Source: Acidipila rosea
GTDB taxonomy: Bacteria; Acidobacteriota; Terriglobia; Terriglobales; Acidobacteriaceae
Length of the DNA: 64,000 bases
Assembly: GCF_004339725.1 (NCBI RefSeq)
Contig: NZ_SMGK01000002.1
Coordinates: forward strand, 496,001-560,000
Direction of reading: 5' to 3'
The translations under genes were made by a program, and so were the position numbers. Shown one piece after another: positions 7,258-16,084 of the stretch (its first letter is position 1; every line of letters begins with the position of its first letter). The notes under the pieces are model-generated. The model worked only from the letters and a program-made list of their open reading frames with translations, was not told the DNA's origin and ran no database searches.

Positions 7258-8838
7258 CTAGCGCTTCAATAAATCCACCGGCTCGTTGATGTCGGTAACG
7301 CGGAAGTACTGGGCGAGAACGGGATGCTGCTTGCGGACCGCCTGATACATCTCCCAGGCGACGCGCCGGTAGGAGAAGTGGCCCTGCGGAGCCGAACGCA
7401 GCTCGGAGATGTAGAGCGCTTCGGCAAAATCCATGGAGAAGAGCGTCCGGTTGCGGGTGGCTAGCGGCAGGACGTACTGCGCGGACTGCGGGACGGCGGA
7501 GGCGGCGAGGCGCTGGCTGGCGGCGTGGGCCTGCTTCATGGCGGTGTCGAAGGTGGCCTTCAGGCCAGCTTGTTCGAGGCCCTCGGGGACGTCCCAGCCG
7601 TGCTCGGTGGTGAAGTCCTGCATCACCTGCACGCAGCGGCGGTGGCGATGCATATCGCGGAAGCCACCGATGTCCATGAGGATATCGAAGCGGAGAACCT
7701 GTCCCACGGAGAACTCGCGGAGCAGCTCGTCGTGACGCCCCCGGTATCTGGTGCCGAGGGAGATAATTTCGTCGCGGCGGACGCTGTCGAGCGCGGCGAC
7801 GCGCTCGCGGAGCTGGCGGTAGGAATAGTGGCAGGCGCCGTAGAGGAGAGTTGTTGCCAGCTCCACCTCAAGGGACTGGCCAGCCTCGACGAGATCGACC
7901 AGTGGGGCGGCCTGGATGGGTATGCCCTTCATGAGCCCGTCGGCGGCCTGCGCCAGTTCCCTTCTGGTAGCTGAGCGGTATTCATTCTCCTTTGCGTACT
8001 TGACCAGCGTGGGGGCGGTCTTCACTTCGCGAGTGAGCAGCTCTCGGGCGCGCTCGCCGAGGGCGGGATCGAGCTTTGCCACCTCATCGGCCAGGGCGGA
8101 ATAGTCGCTCGCGTGAACGTTCCAGGCAGGGCCGGCGGCGGCCTCGCGGAGGCGCTCGCCGAGCATGCGGACCTCGTCGAAGGGGCTCGAAAGCAGGCGG
8201 GAGATCTGCATCTCAAGGGTTCGCGCGTTGACGATCTGGCCAAGGGAGGTGTTGGTGGCGAGCGGCAGGAGGTAGCGAGCGACGTCAAAGGCGCGCGCTT
8301 TCATGGTGCGGTCGAAGGCGTCCTGCTTCATCTCCTCTGGGCGGGGGGTCTGCTGCCTGAGGGATTCAAAAGCACCGGCGGCTACCTGCTCATAGGCGGC
8401 AAAGAGCCCGGTGACGGTATCGCGGTAGAGCTGCCCAGCCGCGGCGTCGGCGGCGAAGTCGGGCATGTACCAGCCGCTCTTCCTGAAGTTCTGGTAACGG
8501 GTGGAGCGCTCCTGGCCATCCCAACGCTGCTCATCTACGAGTACAATCGCGGCGAGCAGAGAGAGGCGCTCAATGGCGAACGCGACATGCGCGAGGTCGG
8601 CGATGGAGCGATGGCCGTATTGGAAATAGAATGTATTGAGGAATTGTTCTGCGCGCTGGCTGCTGATCTCTTTGAGCGACTCCTTCATTGAGAGCGCCGA
8701 GCGTGAATACTTGGCCATGGCGTAGGCCAGTACCTCAGGGTCAGCGCCGTGGACAGCGAAGACTTCGGTCTGGTTGGATGGCTGCGCTTCAGGCGAACGG
8801 GACGGCATGGCAGAGGCGACTGCTTCAGTTTCAGGCAT
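7258..8838 (-). CDS. Tandem ThyX-like (FAD-dependent thymidylate synthase family) protein
   Basis: A 526-residue protein, about twice the length of ThyX, built of two ThyX-like halves. The first half has GHRSIADLAHVAFAIERLS, GQERSTRY at residues 108-115 (cf. NExSxRY) and ARYLLPLATNTS followed by NAR. The RHR dUMP/FAD-binding triplet expected just before it is replaced by DEQRW. The second half carries HRHRRCVQ at 397-404 and QYVLPLATRNR, but not the NExSxRY segment. The two halves may form one composite active site, or the protein may be a divergent non-synthase paralogue. The ATG at 8838 is used; ATG 8808 is also possible and abuts the divergent DUF2071 start. No thyA is present in the window. 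Confidence 0.7.
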   Translation of the reverse strand: MPETEAVASAMPSRSPEAQPSNQTEVFAVHGADPEVLAYAMAKYSRSALSMKESLKEISSQRAEQFLNTFYFQYGHRSIADLAHVAFAIERLSLLAAIVLVDEQRWDGQERSTRYQNFRKSGWYMPDFAADAAAGQLYRDTVTGLFAAYEQVAAGAFESLRQQTPRPEEMKQDAFDRTMKARAFDVARYLLPLATNTSLGQIVNARTLEMQISRLLSSPFDEVRMLGERLREAAAGPAWNVHASDYSALADEVAKLDPALGERARELLTREVKTAPTLVKYAKENEYRSATRRELAQAADGLMKGIPIQAAPLVDLVEAGQSLEVELATTLLYGACHYSYRQLRERVAALDSVRRDEIISLGTRYRGRHDELLREFSVGQVLRFDILMDIGGFRDMHRHRRCVQVMQDFTTEHGWDVPEGLEQAGLKATFDTAMKQAHAASQRLAASAVPQSAQYVLPLATRNRTLFSMDFAEALYISELRSAPQGHFSYRRVAWEMYQAVRKQHPVLAQYFRVTDINEPVDLLKR

Positions 8839-9697
8839 AGTAGGCAACAGGATACGGCATTCGGGGCAGCTGCTTCGCGGGATCCAATCCGGGAACGGCT
8901 TCCATCCAGACATCCTCGCAACGACGGAGCACCGGCCATGGCCGCTGCCGCGTTCCCCGTGGGCGATGACGCAACAGTGGAACGATCTGCTTTTTGCCCA
9001 CTGGCCGGTGCAGGTTGCGGACATCGCCGGGCATCTGCCGCAGGGGCTGGCGGTGGATACCTTTGACGGCTATGCGTGGCTGGGCGTGGTTCCCTTCTGG
9101 ATGGACGGCATCCGGTTTCGCGGACTGCCTCCGATTCCGGGTACGAGCCGGTTTCCTGAGCTGAACTTGCGAACTTATGTCCGGGAACGCAACTCGAACC
9201 TCGCCGGGGTCTATTTTTATTCGCTGGACGCGGCCAATCCACTGGCGGTGAGCGTGGCGCGGGCCTTCTTCAAGCTTCCCTACTATTGGGCGCGCATGGG
9301 GGTGCGGCACCAGGAGGGCGGTATCCGCTACTCCAGCAAGCGGCTGCTGGTGAAGGAGCCGGCGCGGTTTGAGGCGAAGTATCGAAGCCTGGGGCGCGAG
9401 GCTGCCAGGGGCGACCTGGAACACTTTCTGACAGAGCGCTATTGCCTCTACACCTCAGACGCGCGGGGGCTGCTCTACCGCGGCAACATTCACCATCTTC
9501 CCTGGCCGCTCGAAGAGGCAGAGGCCGAGATCGGGCTGAACGAGCTGCCGGATGCGTTTGGGCTGCGCCTGCCGGAGCGCGAGCCGATCCTGCACTATTC
9601 ACGGACGCTGAAGGTATATGTGTGGCCGCTCGAACAGGTTTCGGCGATGGCGAAACACACGGCGGCACAGGTTTTGCCTGCGGCGGAGACGTTGTAA
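8807..9697 (+). CDS. DUF2071 (YqjF-like) family protein
   Basis: A protein of about 296 residues of the YqjF/DUF2071 family, whose biochemical role is unknown. It shows the family opening HRPWPLPRSPWAMTQQWNDL, then LLFAHWPV, TFDGYAWLGVVPFWM and RTYV, with a C-terminal YSRTLKVYVWPLEQV. The start is difficult: the conserved HRPWPLP block begins near 8930, but the first ATG downstream of 8807 is at 8966, inside the conserved region. ATG 8807 is therefore preferred even though it overlaps the 5' end of the divergent thyX-like gene by 32 nt; a TTG at 8774 is another option. An ATG-8966 start would delete the family's opening residues. Confidence 0.8.
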   Translation: MAEATASVSGIVGNRIRHSGQLLRGIQSGNGFHPDILATTEHRPWPLPRSPWAMTQQWNDLLFAHWPVQVADIAGHLPQGLAVDTFDGYAWLGVVPFWMDGIRFRGLPPIPGTSRFPELNLRTYVRERNSNLAGVYFYSLDAANPLAVSVARAFFKLPYYWARMGVRHQEGGIRYSSKRLLVKEPARFEAKYRSLGREAARGDLEHFLTERYCLYTSDARGLLYRGNIHHLPWPLEEAEAEIGLNELPDAFGLRLPEREPILHYSRTLKVYVWPLEQVSAMAKHTAAQVLPAAETL

Positions 9698-9732
9698 GTC
9701 TCCCCGGAGAGCGCGCGGCCGGATGTACCTCT

Positions 9733-11085
9733 TTATTCGCGGGCGGTGATGCCGAGCGAGCGCATCTTGCGGTAGAGGTGGCTGCGTTCAAGGCCCAGGG
9801 TCTCGGCGGCGCGGCTGACGTTGCCGTTGCACTCTTCAATCTTCTTGAGAATGTAGTCACGCTCATAGGCTTCGCGGGCCTGGTGGAGGCTGGTGAACTC
9901 TTCACCGCGGCCGGTGCTGCGCTGCACGAGCATGGGCAGGTGCCTGCGCTCGATGCGCGGAGCCTGTGGGTTGAGGATCAGCACGCGCTCGATGACGTTG
10001 CGAAGCTCACGGACATTACCGGGCCAGTGGTATTGCTGAAGGACTTCAAGGGCATCGTCGGCGATCTCCACGCGCGGCCGGCCGTACTCGCGCCCGAAGG
10101 AGCGGAGGAATTCGCGGGCGAGGAGCGGGATATCCTCCTTACGCTCGCGCAGCGGAGGCACGAAGAACGGGATGACGTTGAGGCGGTAGAAAAGATCCTC
10201 GCGGAAGTTGCCCCGGGCAATCTCCTCTTCGAGATCCTTGTTGGTGGCGGCGATGACGCGGACATCGACGCTGAGCGGCTGCACAGCTCCGACCGGGGTG
10301 AAGCGCTGCTCGTCGAGCGCGCGCAGGACCTTGGCCTGGGTCTTGAGGCTCATGTCGCCCACCTCATCGAGAAAGAGGGTGCCGCCGTCGGCGCGTTCGA
10401 AGGTGCCGCGCTTCTCGGGCGGACCTCCGGCAACGGCGTTGTTGCGGTAACCGAAGAGTTCGCTCTCGATATAGTCCTCGGGAATCGCGGCGCAGTTGAG
10501 CTCGATGAAGACGCGCTCGTGGCGGAGGCTCTGGGCGTGGATGGCGCGCGCGATAAGCTCCTTGCCGCAGCCGGACTCGCCAAAGATGAGCACGCGGCCG
10601 TTGGTGGGGGCCATGAGCCGGATCTGCTGGCGGAGCGCCTTGGCGGGCACGCTTTCGCCGGTGATGGGCGCCTGCTGGGTGAGCTGCCGTTTGAATTCGA
10701 TGTTCTCTGTGCGCAGCCGCCGCGCCTCAATCGCGTTCTTGAGCAGGATGAGGGTACGGTCGAGGGAGAGCGGCTTTTCGAGGAAATCATAAGCGCCGAG
10801 CTTGGTTGCTTTGACGGCGGTCTCGATGGTGCCGTGGCCGGAGATGATGATGACTTCGGGGCGGCTCTCAGGCGCGAGGGTGCGAATCTCGCTGAGCAGG
10901 TCGAGGCCGTCGCGGTCCGGCAGCCAGATGTCGAGGAGAACGGCGTCGTAGCTGGCGTCGCGGAGCAGCACCAGGGCTTCTTCCGCAGTGGCGGTCGAGA
11001 CGACGGCGTAGTTTTCGTCGCGCAGAATGCCGCTGAGCGACTCCCGAATCTCGGCCTCGTCGTCAACAATCAGAACATGGTTCAT
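9733..11085 (-). CDS. ntrX: NtrX-like response regulator, AAA+ type with altered sigma54 loop
   Basis: A 450-residue NtrC-family regulator with a receiver domain (phosphoacceptor D52 in LLDIWLPDRDG), an AAA+ domain (Walker A GESGCGKE at 169-176, Walker B GTLFLDEV at 235-242) and a Fis-type helix-turn-helix at the C-terminus (NVSRAAETLGLERSHLYRKM). The sigma54-contacting GAFTGA loop is replaced by NAVAGG at 216-221, so the Phe and Thr that touch sigma54 are missing. That is typical of NtrX rather than NtrC and suggests it may regulate without sigma54. Its ATG overlaps the ntrY stop by 4 nt, so the two are translationally coupled. Confidence 0.88.
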   Translation of the reverse strand: MNHVLIVDDEAEIRESLSGILRDENYAVVSTATAEEALVLLRDASYDAVLLDIWLPDRDGLDLLSEIRTLAPESRPEVIIISGHGTIETAVKATKLGAYDFLEKPLSLDRTLILLKNAIEARRLRTENIEFKRQLTQQAPITGESVPAKALRQQIRLMAPTNGRVLIFGESGCGKELIARAIHAQSLRHERVFIELNCAAIPEDYIESELFGYRNNAVAGGPPEKRGTFERADGGTLFLDEVGDMSLKTQAKVLRALDEQRFTPVGAVQPLSVDVRVIAATNKDLEEEIARGNFREDLFYRLNVIPFFVPPLRERKEDIPLLAREFLRSFGREYGRPRVEIADDALEVLQQYHWPGNVRELRNVIERVLILNPQAPRIERRHLPMLVQRSTGRGEEFTSLHQAREAYERDYILKKIEECNGNVSRAAETLGLERSHLYRKMRSLGITARE

Positions 11086-13334
11086 ACGATGGTTCCTGTA
11101 GTGGCCGGCTCGGCGGCCAGCGGCAGCGAAGCGAGGGGCAGCTCAAGAATGAAGCGGGCTCCGGCGGGCGTGTTCTGCTCGGCACGGATGGTGCCGCGAT
11201 GCTCCTGCACGATCTTGGCGGCGATGGCCAGGCCGAGGCCGGTTCCGCGCTGCTTGGTCGAGAAGTAGGGCAGGAACAGGCGCTCGCGCATTTCGCCGGT
11301 GAGGCCGTAGCCGGTATCGGCGATGACGATCTCGGCCATCTCCCCGACGAGGTTGGTTTCAATGGTGAGCACGCGGAGCAGGCTGTCCTGCATGGCCTCG
11401 GCGGCGTTGTCGATCAGGTTGGCGATGGCGCGCTTGAGCGATTCGCAGTCGGCCATGACCGGGGGGAGAGTGGCATCCATGCGCTTTTCGATGCGGATAT
11501 TCCGCAGCCTTCCATGGAAGAGCGCCAGAGCGCTCTCGGCGATCTGGTTGAGGTCAGCGGGCTTGGGCCGGGCTGCAGGAAACTCGGCCAGGGCTGCGAA
11601 CTGGTCAACCAGTGTCCGCATGCTCTCAACAGAGCTGAGGATCACCTCGGTGCAGCGAATGATGATGGAGTGCGACTCCGGGGTGGGGCGCTCGACGTGG
11701 CGGCGGATGCGCTCGGAGGACAGCGCGATCGGAGTAAGCGGGTTCTTGATTTCGTGGGCGACGCGCTGCGCGACCTCTTTCCACGCGACCTGGCGCTGCG
11801 CCTTGAGGAACTCGGTGACGTCTTCAAGCACGAGGATCGCGCCGCGGCGATCGGTTCCGAGCTCGAGCAGAGAAACGGTGGCGGAGATGCTGGTCTTCGT
11901 CTGGGAACCTTTCATCTCCAGCTCGGCGGTCGCCTGCCCCATGCGCTGGGCGCGACGCTCCAGGCGCAGCAACTCCTGCGCCATCTCAGGAGAAAAGACA
12001 TCATCGACGTGCCGCCCGACAAGCTCTGCGCCATCAACGAAGCGGAGAAAGGCGCGATTCGTCTGCTGGATGCGACCGTGACTGTCGAGGGTGGCGACAC
12101 CGCTGGGGATGGTTTCGAGGATGCGCTCCAGCTCGCGGCGGCGCTCCTCAAGGGCAAGATTGGCGGCGGAGAGCTGCTGCGTGGACTGCTCGGCGAGCAT
12201 GCGACTCTGCTCAAGGTCAGAGGCCATGTGATTGAAGGAGCGGATGAGCTCGCCGAGCTCCTCAGTCGTGGCCAGGGTGACGCGCTGGCCGTAGTGGCCC
12301 TGGGCAATCTCATTCATGGCGTCGGCCAGGGCCTCAACGGGCCGGGTGATCTGCTTGGAGAGATAAAGAGCGAGCCAGGTGCTGGCGAAAAACACCAGGA
12401 CCGTCAGCAGCAGGAGCATGAACAGATAGGTAAGACGAATGGTGCGGCGCTGGCGGTAGACGGCCCAGTACTGGGACGAGCCGGTGCGGATGTCTGAAAC
12501 GGTAGAGGTGAGGCCCGCGGGCATGGGGAGCGCGACCACGACGACCTCGCCGTTGGGAGCAGATGCCGCGCCGAGGGCAAATTCACTGTTGCCGAAGGCC
12601 AGCACAGGCTCGTCGCTGCGCTGGGAGGCGCGGAGCATGATGGCGGAAAGCGGCTCCGAGCTGTCGGCCTGCTCCGCGTCGCGATCATCCATCCAGGCGC
12701 GGATGTAAACCGGAACGACGGGCGTTGGAACCTCGTACTGCGCAATCACCTTGCCGTCGCGATAGACAGCCGCGAAGCCGCCCTGCAAGGTGATCCGGCG
12801 ACGGCGAATGGCAGCGGTCGGATCAGGCGCGGCGGCGAAGGAGCTCGACTGGGCCAGCGAGTCTGCCTCGGCACGGGCGTTGTCCGTGACATAGTGCGAG
12901 AGCTCAAAGGCGATGCGGGTCGAGTCTTCGCGAAGCTCGGAGACCGGCTGCGAGAACCAGCGGTCGATGGAGCGGTTCATCAGTCCGAAGCTGAAGAGAA
13001 ACATGAAGAGCGCGGGCGCGAAGGAGAGCAGGACAGCGCCCACCATCATGCGTGAACGCAGTCGCGAGCCGAGGACGCGGCTCTGCTGGTCGGCCAGCAG
13101 CTTGAGAATGTTTCTCGAAAGCAGGACGAGGAGGGTGAGGAAGAGCAGGAAGATGACGACCGTGAGCGCGGTGAAAAGAAAGACAGCGGCGGTGCTCGGC
13201 GGGCGGAGGAAGCGAAGGTTGAAGGCGTTGAGCGCGCCAAGGATGAGCAGCAGCAGAAACATGACCGAGGCGAGCACGGCCCGCACGGCCTTTTTCTTCC
13301 ATAGATTCCCTGCTCCAAGGCGCACTTCGTTCAT
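11082..13334 (-). CDS. ntrY: NtrY-like membrane histidine kinase
   Basis: A 750-residue sensor kinase. Transmembrane helices lie near residues 17-37, 48-72 and 97-118, then comes an extracytoplasmic region, a further helix at 303-323, a HAMP domain (330-380), a PAS domain (about 403-505), and HisKA/HATPase domains. The phosphoacceptor is H527 in VAHEIKNPLTPIALS; the N box is AIANLIDNAAEAM and the G boxes are IADTGYGL and GTGLGLAI. This architecture and the coupled NtrX regulator fit NtrY, linked in other bacteria to nitrogen or redox/envelope sensing; the signal here is unknown. The ATG is at 13334 and the gene diverges from the lipoprotein at 13491. Confidence 0.9.
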   Translation of the reverse strand: MNEVRLGAGNLWKKKAVRAVLASVMFLLLLILGALNAFNLRFLRPPSTAAVFLFTALTVVIFLLFLTLLVLLSRNILKLLADQQSRVLGSRLRSRMMVGAVLLSFAPALFMFLFSFGLMNRSIDRWFSQPVSELREDSTRIAFELSHYVTDNARAEADSLAQSSSFAAAPDPTAAIRRRRITLQGGFAAVYRDGKVIAQYEVPTPVVPVYIRAWMDDRDAEQADSSEPLSAIMLRASQRSDEPVLAFGNSEFALGAASAPNGEVVVVALPMPAGLTSTVSDIRTGSSQYWAVYRQRRTIRLTYLFMLLLLTVLVFFASTWLALYLSKQITRPVEALADAMNEIAQGHYGQRVTLATTEELGELIRSFNHMASDLEQSRMLAEQSTQQLSAANLALEERRRELERILETIPSGVATLDSHGRIQQTNRAFLRFVDGAELVGRHVDDVFSPEMAQELLRLERRAQRMGQATAELEMKGSQTKTSISATVSLLELGTDRRGAILVLEDVTEFLKAQRQVAWKEVAQRVAHEIKNPLTPIALSSERIRRHVERPTPESHSIIIRCTEVILSSVESMRTLVDQFAALAEFPAARPKPADLNQIAESALALFHGRLRNIRIEKRMDATLPPVMADCESLKRAIANLIDNAAEAMQDSLLRVLTIETNLVGEMAEIVIADTGYGLTGEMRERLFLPYFSTKQRGTGLGLAIAAKIVQEHRGTIRAEQNTPAGARFILELPLASLPLAAEPATTGTIV

Positions 13335-13490
13335 CTACAGATCTGCCTCGACTTATTCTAGACCGTGATTTCAAAAGGTGGGGCTGAGTTTGACGGGGTG
13401 TGTTGCCGTTACGGAGGTTCGGAGATCCGGCGGCACCAACAAAGTTTGCACTCGCGCGGCAAGCCGGTTTAGTGGCATGCTTAAGGCGTT

Positions 13491-14264
13491 ATGAAAAACC
13501 TCGCGCTTACCCGCTCGATCCTCCCTATCGCCCTGGCTGGGGTGTTGCTGGCCAGTGGCTGCAACAAGAACCCGACGCCACCGGCTAACAATGCAGCGCA
13601 GGAAAATCCGCCCGCCCCGCCGGCGGCACCTACGACACAGGCAGACCAGACGGCAACTGCAGCCGCTCCGGCTGCTGCTCCTGCGTCCGCGCCTGCACCT
13701 GCGCCGGCACCCGCCCCGCGGGCCATGGCCTCGGCCCCGGCACCAGCGCCCGCTCCGGCGCTTACGATTCCCGCAGGCACGCGGGTTCGCGTGACGCTGA
13801 GCCAGGACCTCGGCTCCAAGATCAACCAGACGGGCGACTCCTTCTCGGCAACGGTTGCGAGCCCCATTGTCGTCAACGGGCGGACGGTGGTCCGGACCGG
13901 TTCGCGGGCCAGCGGAACGGTGATCTCGGCCAAGTCGCTGGGACGCTTCAAGGGTCAGGCGCAACTGGCTCTTCGACTCGACCGTATCCAGGTGGGAGGG
14001 CGCGAATATGACGTCGCCACCAGCACCGTGGAGAGGGTAGAAAAAGGCAAAGGCAAGCGCACGGCCGGCTTTATCGGCGGCGGCGCTGGGCTTGGCGCAC
14101 TGATCGGCGGCCTGGCCGGCGGCGGAAAGGGCGCGCTGATCGGCGGCCTGCTCGGCGCAGGCGGCGGAACGGCGGGAACGGCCTTCACGGGCAACAAGGA
14201 GATCGTGATCCCTGCGGAGACGACGTTGACCTTCCGGCTGGAGCAGTCTGTCAGTATGCGTTAA
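13491..14264 (+). CDS. Lipoprotein with Ala/Pro linker and glycine-rich C-terminal region
   Basis: A 257-residue predicted lipoprotein with lipobox LLASGC (Cys at about residue 24). Residues ~27-98 form a long Ala/Pro-rich linker (APAPAPAPA repeats) likely to span the periplasm or peptidoglycan. A small beta-rich domain follows (IPAGTRVRVTLSQDL, GDSFSATVASPIVVNG), then a Gly-zipper-like stretch (FIGGGAGLGALIGGLAGGG) resembling 17-kDa surface-antigen-type membrane-inserting segments, then a short beta-rich end. No function can be assigned. It is followed by a good hairpin terminator and is separate from the motAB genes. Confidence 0.8.
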   Translation: MKNLALTRSILPIALAGVLLASGCNKNPTPPANNAAQENPPAPPAAPTTQADQTATAAAPAAAPASAPAPAPAPAPRAMASAPAPAPAPALTIPAGTRVRVTLSQDLGSKINQTGDSFSATVASPIVVNGRTVVRTGSRASGTVISAKSLGRFKGQAQLALRLDRIQVGGREYDVATSTVERVEKGKGKRTAGFIGGGAGLGALIGGLAGGGKGALIGGLLGAGGGTAGTAFTGNKEIVIPAETTLTFRLEQSVSMR

Positions 14265-14290
14265 ACAGGTAGTCCTTTTTTTCGCCTTAT

Positions 14291-14332
14291 CAAACGGCGC
14301 ATCCTCTTCTGAGGGTGCGCCGTTTGCTTTTG
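14291..14332 (+). terminator. Rho-independent terminator after the lipoprotein gene
   Basis: A 16-bp stem (left arm 14291-14306, right arm 14311-14326, one G-T wobble) with a TTCT loop is followed by CTTTTG. It lies 27 nt after the lipoprotein stop and about 70 nt before motA, so it separates the two transcription units. Confidence 0.75.
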
Positions 14333-14404
14333 CATGAAGTCCCCCAATTCCCCGCCGATACAGAAAACAGACGGGATACCAACCTGCCCCCTCAAGAGGA
14401 AGAC

Positions 14405-15298
14405 ATGTTCGCAATCGTAGGAATGGTTGTAGTGATTGGCGCGGTACTTGGCGGCTACCTGATGGAAAAGGGCCATCTGGCGGTTTTGTTGCAGCCGGCG
14501 GAGCTGCTGATCATCGGCGGAGCGGCGGTGGGAACGCTGCTGATCGCAAACCCCACTCACATCCTCAAGGGAATCGCCGATGGGTTGAAGCAGGTGCTCG
14601 GCAAGTCGGTGTACGGAAAAGACCGCTACGTTGCGACCTTCAAGATGATGTTTGAGCTGCTGGGCAAGATGCGGCGCGCGGGAGTGATCGCGATCGAAGC
14701 GGATATCGAGAAGCCGGCAGAAAGCCCCATCTTCAACGCCTATCCGCTCTTCCTGGCCGATCATCATGCCTGCGACTTTGTGTGCGACACGATGCGGATG
14801 ATCGTCACTGGCGGAGTGGACGCCTTTGCCATGGACCAGATGATGGAGCTCGACATGGAGGTGCGGCACCATGGCGCGAATCAGCCGATCGCCGCACTGA
14901 CGACTGTGGCCGATGCGCTGCCCGGACTGGGGATCGTCGCTGCAGTGCTGGGAGTGGTGATCACCATGGGAGCGCTGGGCGGACCGCCGGAGGCAATCGG
15001 ACACAAGGTAGCGGCGGCGCTGGTGGGAACCTTTCTTGGGATTCTGATGTGCTACGGCTTCGTGGGGCCGCTGGGCTCGAACATGACCAAGGCGCTCGAC
15101 GAAGAACACTCCTATCTGCATGTGCTGCGGGTGCTGATCGCCTGCGCCGCGCGGAACTCTCCACCCGCGCTTGCGGTCGAGACGGCGCGGCGCGCGGTTC
15201 CCGTGCATGTGCGCCCCAGCTTTGCCGAAGTAGAAGCCGCCTGCAAGGGCGAGCCAGCCGCGACTGGCGTGGCTGCGGAAGCGACGACGGCGGCCTAG
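14405..15298 (+). CDS. motA: Flagellar stator protein MotA
   Basis: A 297-residue inner-membrane stator subunit that with MotB forms the proton channel driving flagellar rotation. It starts with MFAIVGMVVVIGAVLGGYLMEKG. The first hydrophobic helices are followed by a charged cytoplasmic loop (residues ~60-160) and the conserved TVADALPGLGIVAAVLGVVI helix with the channel-lining prolines. The ATG at 14405 has GAGGA just upstream. motB follows after one base, so they form a two-gene operon. No other flagellar gene lies in the window. Confidence 0.92.
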   Translation: MFAIVGMVVVIGAVLGGYLMEKGHLAVLLQPAELLIIGGAAVGTLLIANPTHILKGIADGLKQVLGKSVYGKDRYVATFKMMFELLGKMRRAGVIAIEADIEKPAESPIFNAYPLFLADHHACDFVCDTMRMIVTGGVDAFAMDQMMELDMEVRHHGANQPIAALTTVADALPGLGIVAAVLGVVITMGALGGPPEAIGHKVAAALVGTFLGILMCYGFVGPLGSNMTKALDEEHSYLHVLRVLIACAARNSPPALAVETARRAVPVHVRPSFAEVEAACKGEPAATGVAAEATTAA

Positions 15299-15299
15299 G

Positions 15300-16064
15300 A
15301 TGAGTGAACAACAGCCGATCATCATCCTCAAGCGCAAGGCTCGTCACAGCAGCCACCATGGCGGTGCGTGGAAGGTGGCGTATGCGGATTTCGTGACCGC
15401 GATGATGGCGCTGTTCATCGTGCTGTGGTTGATGAATACGAGCGACCATGTCCGGAAGGCGGTGGCCGGCTACTTCAATGACCCGTCGGGGAGATCGACG
15501 CAGACGGGTACGGACCGCTCGGGATCGGCGGACAGCCTGCCGCTGACGAAGGACAACATCAACCAGATCAAACAGAAGCTGGAGCAATCGATCCAGCAGA
15601 ACATGCACCTGCAGGCGCTGCAGAACCAGGTGATCATGACGGTCACGCCCGAGGGGCTGCGGATCGAGCTGCTCGAATCGGGCCGCGGCACCTTCTTTGA
15701 CACCGGCGGTACGGAGCTGAGCGGCAGCGGCAAGGAGTTGCTGTCACTACTCGCGAAGCAGATCGGGGCTTTGCCGAATCGCATCTCGATCGAAGGGCAC
15801 ACGGATGCGAAACCTTACTCGGGAGATGGGACCTACTCAAACTGGGAGCTCTCCGTTGACCGCGCCAATGCGGCGCGGCGCCTGATGGAGGAGGCAGGGC
15901 TGCGTGCCGGACAGGTGAACCAGGTACGCGGATTTGCCGACCAGCGGTTACGCCTGCCGCAGGCGCCCTTTGACCCGTCGAATCGCCGGATATCGGTGAT
16001 CGTGCAGTATTCGGATGCTGCTCCACCGGGCGCGCCGGTAAAGCCGGATACAGCTGCGCATTAA
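15300..16064 (+). CDS. motB: Flagellar stator protein MotB
   Basis: A 254-residue MotB. A short basic N-terminus (LKRKARHSSHHGG) precedes the single transmembrane helix AYADFVTAMMALFIVLWLM, whose D30 is the proton-carrying aspartate. The plug region follows, and then an OmpA-like peptidoglycan-binding domain (RISIEGHTDAKPYSG, NWELSVDRANAARRLM, RGFADQRL). The presence of the OmpA domain rules out ExbD/TolR. It starts one base after the motA stop. Confidence 0.94.
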   Translation: MSEQQPIIILKRKARHSSHHGGAWKVAYADFVTAMMALFIVLWLMNTSDHVRKAVAGYFNDPSGRSTQTGTDRSGSADSLPLTKDNINQIKQKLEQSIQQNMHLQALQNQVIMTVTPEGLRIELLESGRGTFFDTGGTELSGSGKELLSLLAKQIGALPNRISIEGHTDAKPYSGDGTYSNWELSVDRANAARRLMEEAGLRAGQVNQVRGFADQRLRLPQAPFDPSNRRISVIVQYSDAAPPGAPVKPDTAAH

Positions 16065-16084
16065 AGGCGCAGGCTCACCGCAGA

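Noticed and set aside
9442..11268. Long open frame (608 codons) opposite ntrX
   Set aside because: It is antisense to a clearly coding gene with intact domains and has no recognisable protein motif; high G+C makes such shadows common.
11199..12497. 432-codon frame opposite ntrY
   Set aside because: Shadow of the kinase gene; composition reflects the complementary codons.
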